Source of the DNA: Streptomyces sp. RPA4-2
Lineage (GTDB): Bacteria > Actinomycetota > Actinomycetes > Streptomycetales > Streptomycetaceae
DNA: 64,000 nucleotides
Assembly (NCBI RefSeq): GCF_012273515.2
Contig: NZ_CP050975.2
Coordinates: 496,001-560,000, forward strand
Reading direction: 5' to 3'
Positions 58,828 through 64,000 of the stretch are shown here, piece after piece (the first letter of the stretch is position 1; every line of letters starts with the position of its first letter). A model generated the notes under the pieces. The model saw only the letters and a program-made list of their open reading frames with translations. It made no database searches and had not been told where the DNA came from. Both the position numbers and the translations under genes were made by a program.

Positions 58828-59616
58828 TCAGCGGACGCGGGCCACCGCGCTGTAGATACCGCTGCCCTCCGCGACGGGCGCCGGGTCCGTCCTGAACCAC
58901 TCCGTCGCCGTGACCAGTCCGGGATCGACCAGGTCGAGGTCGTCGAAGAACCGGGCGACCTCCGCGCGGGTGCGGAAGCCGAGGCGGATGCCGCCCTTGG
59001 CGTACTCGGCGGTCACCAGCTCCGCCAGCTCCGGGTACAGGTCGGACGATGCGTGCGACATCACGAGGTAGCTGCCGGTCGGCAGGGTGGCGACCAGGTC
59101 GCGGACGATGCCGTGGGCGTCCTGCTCGTCGGGGACGAAGTGCATCAGGGCGATCAACGACAACGCGATCGGGCGCTCGAAGTCCAGTACGGCGCGGGCA
59201 CGTTCGAGGATCGCCGCCGGCTGGCGTACATCGGCCTGGATGTAGTCCGTGGCCCCTTCGGGACCACTGGTCAGCAGGGCTTGCGCGTGTCGCAGCACGA
59301 TCGGGTCGTTGTCGGTGTAGACGATCTTCGCCGTAGGCGTGATCCGCTGGACTATCTGGTGCAGATTCGGCTCGGTGGGTATGCCGGTGCCGATGTCGAG
59401 GAACTGGCCGACGCCCTGCGTGGCGAGCCACGCGGCGGCGCGCTGCATGAACTGCCGGTTCTGCCTGGCCGCGTCGCGTGCCTCGGGCGGCAGCTTCTCG
59501 CCCACTGCCTCGTCGACGGGGTAGTTGTCCTTACCGCCGAGAAGCCAGTCGTAGACGCGCGCGGGATGCGCGTTGGCGGTGTCGATCTGCGGTGGCTGGG
59601 GGGTGTCGGTCGTCAT
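58828..59616 (-). CDS. SAM-dependent methyltransferase (streptomycete DUF574-type)
   Basis: 262 residues. The family start is ANAHPARVYDWLLGGKDNYP. The SAM motif is FLDIGTGIPTEPNLHQI. Motif II-like segments are VYTDNDPIVLRHAQALLTS and YIQADVRQPA. The family is abundant in actinomycetes and has no proven substrate; members occur next to regulators and antibiotic genes. ATG 59616 follows CGGAGC. Monocistronic. Confidence 0.85.
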   Translation of the reverse strand: MTTDTPQPPQIDTANAHPARVYDWLLGGKDNYPVDEAVGEKLPPEARDAARQNRQFMQRAAAWLATQGVGQFLDIGTGIPTEPNLHQIVQRITPTAKIVYTDNDPIVLRHAQALLTSGPEGATDYIQADVRQPAAILERARAVLDFERPIALSLIALMHFVPDEQDAHGIVRDLVATLPTGSYLVMSHASSDLYPELAELVTAEYAKGGIRLGFRTRAEVARFFDDLDLVDPGLVTATEWFRTDPAPVAEGSGIYSAVARVR

Positions 59617-59764
59617 GACGGGCTCCGGCGCACGAGGGGGATCATGGGTATTCCGCAGCATCGTACTCGGAGCGTGGCATCACCCCTTGTCCTGACCGGA
59701 GTTGGTGTCACGGTGGACGCGCGGCGGTCTCGGAGAGTGATGCCGTCGGGCGGTGGGGAAGGCA

Positions 59765-59807
59765 CGAGGCGCCGTCTTCCGACGGGATGTCGGAGTACGG
59801 CGCCTCG
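59765..59807 (-). terminator. Terminator after the ABC-2 permease gene
   Basis: CGAGGCGCCGT (59765-59775) pairs perfectly with 59797-59807. An inner CCGAC/GTCGG stem (59779-59783 with 59789-59793) and a 5-base loop complete the hairpin. It lies 44 bases beyond the permease stop. Confidence 0.7.
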
Positions 59808-59850
59808 AGGTGGAGCGGGTTCGCGGGTGGGGTCCGCGGTGCCACGGCGT

Positions 59851-60630
59851 CTACTTGGGGTCGCGGTCGAACTGTGCCTTCGACCAGCGGTGGCCGAGGA
59901 CGCTCAGGCCCAGGCACCAGGCGAGGGCGATCCACCAGTTGTTTCCGATCCCGGTGCCGAGGAGGAGTCCGCGGAGGGTTTCGATGGCGGGGGTGAAGGG
60001 CTGGTACTCGGCGATGGGCTGGAACCAGCCGGGCATGGAGTCCAGGGGGACGAAGGCGCTGGAGATGAGGGGCAGGAGGATCAGCGGCATGGCGTTGTTG
60101 CTGGCCGCTTCGGCATTGGGGCTGCCCATGCCCATGCCGACCGCGATCCAGGTGAACGCCAGCGCGAAGAGCACCAGCAACCCGAATGCCGCCAGCCATT
60201 CCACCACGGTGGCGTCGGTGGAGCGGAAGCCCATGGCGACGCCGACGGCGCCGACGAGGACGACGCTGATGATCGCCTGCAGCACGCTGCCGACGACGTG
60301 TCCGAACAGCACGGACCCGCGGTGGATGGCCATCGTGCGGAAGCGGGCGATGATGCCCTCGTTCATGTCGGTGGCCACGGACACGGCGGTGCCGACCACC
60401 GTGGACCCGATCGTCATCAGCAGGATGCCCGGCACGATGTAGGCGATATAGGCGGAGCGGCCCGCGCCGCCGCTCATGGTGTCGCCGAAGATGTAGACGA
60501 AGAGCAGCAGCAGCATGACGGGGGTGAGCAGCAGGTTGAGGGTGAGGGAGGGGTAGCGGCGGGCATGGAGCAGGTTGCGGCGCAGCATCGTCGACGAGTC
60601 GCGCACGGCGAGGGAGAGGGAAGAGCTCAT
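59851..60630 (-). CDS. ABC-2 type permease (DrrB-like)
   Basis: 259 residues with six transmembrane helices: LLLTPVMLLLLFVYIFGDTM, IVPGILLMTIGSTVVGTAVS, and later ALAFTWIAVGMGMGS and PLILLPLISSAFVPLDSMPG. This is the DrrB/ABC-2 export permease pattern. ATG overlaps the ATPase stop (ATGA). With the ATPase it should export a drug or lipid. Confidence 0.9.
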   Translation of the reverse strand: MSSSLSLAVRDSSTMLRRNLLHARRYPSLTLNLLLTPVMLLLLFVYIFGDTMSGGAGRSAYIAYIVPGILLMTIGSTVVGTAVSVATDMNEGIIARFRTMAIHRGSVLFGHVVGSVLQAIISVVLVGAVGVAMGFRSTDATVVEWLAAFGLLVLFALAFTWIAVGMGMGSPNAEAASNNAMPLILLPLISSAFVPLDSMPGWFQPIAEYQPFTPAIETLRGLLLGTGIGNNWWIALAWCLGLSVLGHRWSKAQFDRDPK

Positions 60631-61607
60631 CGCAGGGCCTCCTTGGCCTGAGCCGGCTGGTTGGGCTGGTTGGGCACCGTGGTGGTGTCGGTCAGGGCGA
60701 AGAAGACGTCGTCGAGGTCGGGGGTGTGCACGGTCAGTTCGTCGGCCTCGATGCCGGTGGAGTCGAGCCGGTCGAGGAGGGAGCGCAGTGCGCGCTGGGT
60801 GCCGTCGCTGGGGATCTGCAGGGCGAGGGCTTCGTCGTCCCGGGACGCCTCGCGCAGTGCGAGGGCGGCGGACTGGTAGGCGGCCGGATCGGTGAAGCGG
60901 AGCCGGACGTGTCCGCCGGGGATCAGCCGCTTGAGTTCCTCGGCTGTGCCCTCCGCGGCGGTCTTCCCGTCGTGGAGCACCGCGATGCGGTCGGCGAGTT
61001 CGTCGGCCTCCTCCAGGTACTGGGTGGTGAGGAAGACCGTGGTACCGCCGGTGACGAGTTCGCGGATGATCTGCCACATGGTGTGCCGCGAGCGCGGGTC
61101 GAGTCCGGTGGTCGGCTCGTCGAGGAAGATGATGCGCGGGCCGCCGACCAGCGTCATCGCGATGTCCAGGCGGCGCTTCATGCCGCCGGAGTAGGTGGAG
61201 GCGGGCTTCTTCGCCGCCTCCACCAGGTCGAAGCGCTCCAGGAGTTCGGCGGCGGTGCGCCGGCCCTCGGCCTTGGACAGGTGGTGCAGGTCCGCCATGA
61301 GGAGCATGTTCTCCTCGCCGGTGATCAGACCGTCGACGGCGGAGAACTGGCCGGTGACACCGATCACGGCGCGTGCGGCCTGCGCCCGGGAGGCGAGGTC
61401 GTGGCCGCCGACGTGGATCTGGCCGGAGCCGGCGTCGGGGCTGATGAGCGTGGAGAGAATCTTGACGGCGGTGGTCTTGCCGGCACCGTTGGGGCCGAGC
61501 AGGGCGAAGACGCTGCCCTCGGGGACCGTCAGGTCGACGCCGTCGAGCACGACCTTGTCACCGTAGGACTTGCGCAACCCGTACGCCGCGATGGCCAGGT
61601 CAGTCAT
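60627..61607 (-). CDS. ABC exporter ATP-binding protein (DrrA-like)
   Basis: 326 residues. Walker A GPNGAGKTT, signature YSGGMKRRLD, Walker B IIFLDEPTTGLDP and a switch His region TTQYLEEADEL. A C-terminal domain of about 100 residues (GGHVRLRFTDPAAYQSAAL) is typical of daunorubicin-resistance DrrA proteins. It follows the DUF4097 gene by 44 bases and is coupled to the permease. Confidence 0.92.
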   Translation of the reverse strand: MTDLAIAAYGLRKSYGDKVVLDGVDLTVPEGSVFALLGPNGAGKTTAVKILSTLISPDAGSGQIHVGGHDLASRAQAARAVIGVTGQFSAVDGLITGEENMLLMADLHHLSKAEGRRTAAELLERFDLVEAAKKPASTYSGGMKRRLDIAMTLVGGPRIIFLDEPTTGLDPRSRHTMWQIIRELVTGGTTVFLTTQYLEEADELADRIAVLHDGKTAAEGTAEELKRLIPGGHVRLRFTDPAAYQSAALALREASRDDEALALQIPSDGTQRALRSLLDRLDSTGIEADELTVHTPDLDDVFFALTDTTTVPNQPNQPAQAKEALR

Positions 61608-61651
61608 GAATGGGACTCCTTCGGAAGCTGCGAGCGGTGATCTGCCGTGGG

Positions 61652-62320
61652 TCAGATGCTGCGAGCGGTGATGTCGCCCTGGGCGGTGGTCGCCTGGATG
61701 GTCAGACCCGGGGTGCCGTCGGCGTTCTGGAGCGTGTTGTTGATCCGGCCGTAGCCGGTGCCGGCGTCCAGGGAGGCGGAGACGCCGCGGGCGGCGCCGA
61801 CCGTGATGTCACCCGACTCGGTGCGCAGGGTGACGGTGCCGCGTGTGGCCTCGGCGATGTTCAGGTCACCCTTCTGAGTGCTGATCTCCGCGGGGCCGCC
61901 GAGCCGGCCGACGGAGATGTCGCCGGCCATGAGGGTGAGGCGGGCACCTGCGGTCTCGTCGAGTTTGACCGTGCCCTGGGCCCCCTCGAAGGCGACGTCG
62001 CCCAGGCGTCCGACGCCCCGGAACTCGCCGGCGGCCGCCTTCGCCTCGACGCGTGAGCCGACGGGAAGCTGGACGGTCACCTCGACAGAACCGGAGTTGC
62101 CCAGGATCCGGTTCTTCACCTCCGGTGCCTCGATGCGCAGGACGCCGTCGTCGTAGGCGACCTGGATCTGGTCCGCGGCCTTCACGTCGCGGCTCTTCGA
62201 GGGGTTCGCGGGCAGGACCTCAACGGTGGTGTCGGAGCGGTCGGCGGCGATGAACTGGATGCGTCCCGCGGGGATGTCGAGGACGGCCGAGACGGGGGCG
62301 GGGGTGTCGAACTTCTGCAT
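61652..62320 (-). CDS. DUF4097 beta-helix-like protein
   Basis: 222 residues, almost entirely beta strands with repeated short rungs (GEFRGVGRLGDVAFEGAQGT, ISTQKGDLNIAEATRGTVTL, LRTESGDITVGAARG). No signal or membrane segment is seen. DUF4097 proteins are common as first genes in front of DrrAB-type operons; their role is unknown. ATG 62320 follows GGAGAGC; a frame to 62392 lies past the promoter and is rejected. Confidence 0.85.
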   Translation of the reverse strand: MQKFDTPAPVSAVLDIPAGRIQFIAADRSDTTVEVLPANPSKSRDVKAADQIQVAYDDGVLRIEAPEVKNRILGNSGSVEVTVQLPVGSRVEAKAAAGEFRGVGRLGDVAFEGAQGTVKLDETAGARLTLMAGDISVGRLGGPAEISTQKGDLNIAEATRGTVTLRTESGDITVGAARGVSASLDAGTGYGRINNTLQNADGTPGLTIQATTAQGDITARSI

Positions 62321-62378
62321 CGTGCTCTCCTTCTCCTGCATCGCGCGCCCTTGCGGCCCGCGTTTTCCGATGAAGGAA

Positions 62379-62407
62379 ACGCTACGTTGCATTCATAGAT
62401 GCGACAA
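62379..62407 (-). promoter_or_regulatory. Promoter of the DUF4097-DrrAB operon with a palindrome filling its spacer
   Basis: On the minus strand TTGTCG (62407-62402), a 17-base spacer and TAGCGT (62384-62379) form a sigma-70-type promoter about 60 bases before the start codon. The inverted repeat GTTGCAT-N6-ATGCGAC (62386-62405) covers the spacer, so a bound protein would sit directly on the promoter. Confidence 0.65.
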
Positions 62408-62456
62408 CAGCCTTGTTGCGCGAAATCACTGTAGCCGCAGGTAGATGCGCGAAGTT

Positions 62457-62511
62457 CGTTGCAATAGTCCTGCAAGGAATGCAACGCCTCGCACGCAGGC
62501 CATTGCAATGG
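62457..62511. promoter_or_regulatory. Further TTGCA-type inverted repeats
   Basis: CGTTGCA (62457-62463) is inverted as TGCAACG at 62480-62486. CCATTGCAATGG (62500-62511) is a perfect 12-base palindrome. They share the TTGCA word with the promoter palindrome at 62386-62405, 70-115 bases away, which suggests several sites for one regulator. Confidence 0.5.
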
Positions 62512-62602
62512 ATTGACAGTGAACGCTAAGCCGGGACATCGCGGACGCGGCACAGTCCGCTCCCCGGACGGAGCACACCGCGGTCCGGCGTGTCCGCCTG
62601 CG

Positions 62603-63460
62603 TCAGAGCGGCCTGCTCGCGTCGACGCCCTCGGCTCCAAGGACGTTCAGAAGAGCCAGCGCCTCGGCGCCATGGGATCCAGGCGGTGCGGTGTACAGCA
62701 CGAGGTACTGGTCGCTGTCCGGGAGCGTGAGCGAGTCGCAGTCGACGGTGAGTTCACCGACGACCGGGTGGCGGAAGGTCTTCGTGAGCATCGGCGCGGC
62801 CTGCACGTCGTGCCGGTCCCAGAGCCGGGCGAACTCGGGGCTGCCATCGCGGAGTTCGTCGACGAGTTCGGTCACCGCGGGGTCGGACGGGTACCGGGCG
62901 AGGGCGAGCCGGAGCCGCATGACGACGTGATGCCGGAACTCCGCGGCGTCGGAGACCCCGTACAGCGTCGCTCCGGAGCGGGCCGCCCCCAGGAAGGCCC
63001 GGCGCGCGAGGTTGCGGTCCTCCGGAGCGAGCGCGGCGAAGTCCTCCATGAGCGCGGCCGCGAGGTCGTTCCACGCGAGCACCTCGAACACGGCGGATGT
63101 CACGAAAGCGGCCGTCTGCGGCAGCCGTTCGAGGAGCGCGAGGATGCTGGGGCGGACGTCGCGCCGGTGCAGTCCGCCACGGCTCGGGGCGGTGCCCGCG
63201 AGGACGTGCAGGTGGTCGGACTCGGTGTCCGTGAGCCGCAGCGCGCCCGCGATCCCGGCGAGGACCTCACCCGACGGCCGCGGCGCCCTGGCCTGCTCGA
63301 GCCGGACGTAGTACTCCGTGGAGATGTGCGCGAGAACCGCGACCTCCTCGCGGCGAAGACCCGGTGTGCGCCGTCGCGAGCCGGAGGGGAGGCCGACGTC
63401 CTCCGGCCGGAGCCGCTCGCGACGGCTGCGGAGGAACGCCCCGAGCTCCTGCTTGTCCAT
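62603..63460 (-). CDS. XRE-family regulator with MmyB-like ligand domain
   Basis: 285 residues. HTH RTPGLRREEVAVLAHISTEY with YVRLEQARAPRPSGEVLAGI; MmyB domain with FVTSAVFEVLAWNDLAAALM, FLGAARSGATLYGV and YLVLYTAPPGSHGAEALALL. ATG 63460 is chosen over an arginine-rich extension. It is divergent from the SDR at 63547 with an 86-base gap that holds the shared motif at 63499-63512. Confidence 0.88.
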   Translation of the reverse strand: MDKQELGAFLRSRRERLRPEDVGLPSGSRRRTPGLRREEVAVLAHISTEYYVRLEQARAPRPSGEVLAGIAGALRLTDTESDHLHVLAGTAPSRGGLHRRDVRPSILALLERLPQTAAFVTSAVFEVLAWNDLAAALMEDFAALAPEDRNLARRAFLGAARSGATLYGVSDAAEFRHHVVMRLRLALARYPSDPAVTELVDELRDGSPEFARLWDRHDVQAAPMLTKTFRHPVVGELTVDCDSLTLPDSDQYLVLYTAPPGSHGAEALALLNVLGAEGVDASRPL

Positions 63461-63498
63461 ACCCCAAGTCTGCACGCTGCGCGGCGGCGGATCCTGGT

Positions 63499-63512
63499 AC
63501 CGCCTGTGCCTG
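63499..63512 (+). promoter_or_regulatory. Candidate XRE/SDR control motif, copy 2
   Basis: ACCGCCTGTGCCTG matches ACCGCCTNNNCCTG also found at 37361-37374 before another gene divergent from an MmyB-type XRE. It lies 35 bases upstream of the SDR start. Confidence 0.4.
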
Positions 63513-63546
63513 CATCCGGTCCGGCGGCCGGCCCGACACTGGCGCC

Positions 63547-64000
63547 ATGACGAACGACATCGACATCGCACCCATCGGCCTGCTCACCGGCAAGGTCGTG
63601 TTCATCACCGGCGCCAGCCGCGGCATCGGGGCGGCCGCCGCCCGCCTCTTCGCACGTGAGGGCGCCGCCGTCGTCCTCGCCGCCCGCGGCACCGACGCCC
63701 TCCAGCGGATCGTCGCCGAGATCCACGCCGAGGGCGGAGTCGCGGACGCCGTGACAGTGGATCTCGCCGACCGTGCGAGCATCCGCGGGGCGGTCGACCG
63801 TGTCGAGGAGCTGCACGGACGGCTCGACGGCGCGTTCAACAACGGCGCGGCGATTCAGCGGCCCGGCCCGCTCGACACGACGAGCGACGAGGACGTCGAG
63901 GAGCAGTTCGCGGTGAACTTCCGTGGGCACTGGACCGCGATGACGGCCGAGGCCGCGCTCATGCGCCGCGGCGGTGGCGGAGCGATCGTCAACACCTCGA
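63547..64000 (+). CDS. SDR-family oxidoreductase, cut by window end
   Basis: 151 residues are present. Cofactor motif TGASRGIG lies at 21-28. The NNAG element is altered to NNGAAI (FNNGAAIQRPG), a notable change at a usually invariant glycine/alanine site. The catalytic Tyr-Lys pair lies beyond the window. Probably controlled by the divergent XRE. Confidence 0.88.
   Translation, partial: MTNDIDIAPIGLLTGKVVFITGASRGIGAAAARLFAREGAAVVLAARGTDALQRIVAEIHAEGGVADAVTVDLADRASIRGAVDRVEELHGRLDGAFNNGAAIQRPGPLDTTSDEDVEEQFAVNFRGHWTAMTAEAALMRRGGGGAIVNTS

Overview
This is high-GC actinobacterial DNA, most likely from a chromosome arm of a Streptomyces. The evidence is the strong G/C third-position bias, many GTG starts with GGAGG-type ribosome sites, an ECF42 sigma factor paired with a DGPF protein, an SPW-repeat protein, a Streptomyces-type SAM methyltransferase, several MmyB-like XRE regulators, and short Streptomyces-type palindromic repeats. 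No ribosomal RNA, prophage or CRISPR array is visible. The only RNA gene is an initiator tRNA-Met at 33.05 kb.

Layout. 0-8 kb: a TetR regulator cut by the window edge, short-chain dehydrogenases (SDRs), gene relics, a kinase-like phosphotransferase and a large secreted GH31 glycosidase. 8-13 kb: a TOPRIM protein, an ECF sigma factor, a hydrolase, and the DGPF/ECF42 pair with a matching promoter. 13-17.5 kb: a stress region with an RsbQ/RsbP pair, an SPW membrane protein and an Asp23-family protein; two divergent SigB-like promoters lie between rsbQ and the SPW gene. 17.6-21.4 kb: type III polyketide synthase, ICMT-type methyltransferase and flavoprotein in the order of S. griseus srsABC, with a divergent UbiA prenyltransferase. 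21.4-33 kb: a 207-bp MITE-like element, a frameshifted TetR gene, a 25-bp minisatellite, a secreted phytase-like esterase, an aldo/keto reductase, an MFS pump and two TetR/flavin-monooxygenase pairs, one with three operator palindromes. 33-38.6 kb: tRNA-fMet, htpG, XRE regulators and an SDR.

38.7-58.6 kb is the most coherent block. One half breaks down the sugar of peptidoglycan: MurQ etherase and MurR regulator face a MurK-like sugar kinase, a sodium/solute symporter, AnmK and a large FAD/Fe-S D-lactate dehydrogenase. MurQ splits MurNAc-6-phosphate into GlcNAc-6-phosphate and D-lactate, so the dehydrogenase fits as the outlet for the lactyl group. It is followed by a YbbE-like serine hydrolase (a family linked to MurNAc genes in Bacillus), an IclR regulator, a five-gene peptide-family ABC importer, a ROK protein that has lost its catalytic residues, a creatininase-family hydrolase, an enolase-superfamily enzyme and RidA. 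I infer a muropeptide-scavenging island. The sugar half is well supported; the role of the IclR-side genes is open.

58.8-64 kb: a SAM methyltransferase, a DUF4097/ABC-2 export operon whose promoter spacer is filled by a palindrome, an XRE regulator and an SDR cut by the window end.
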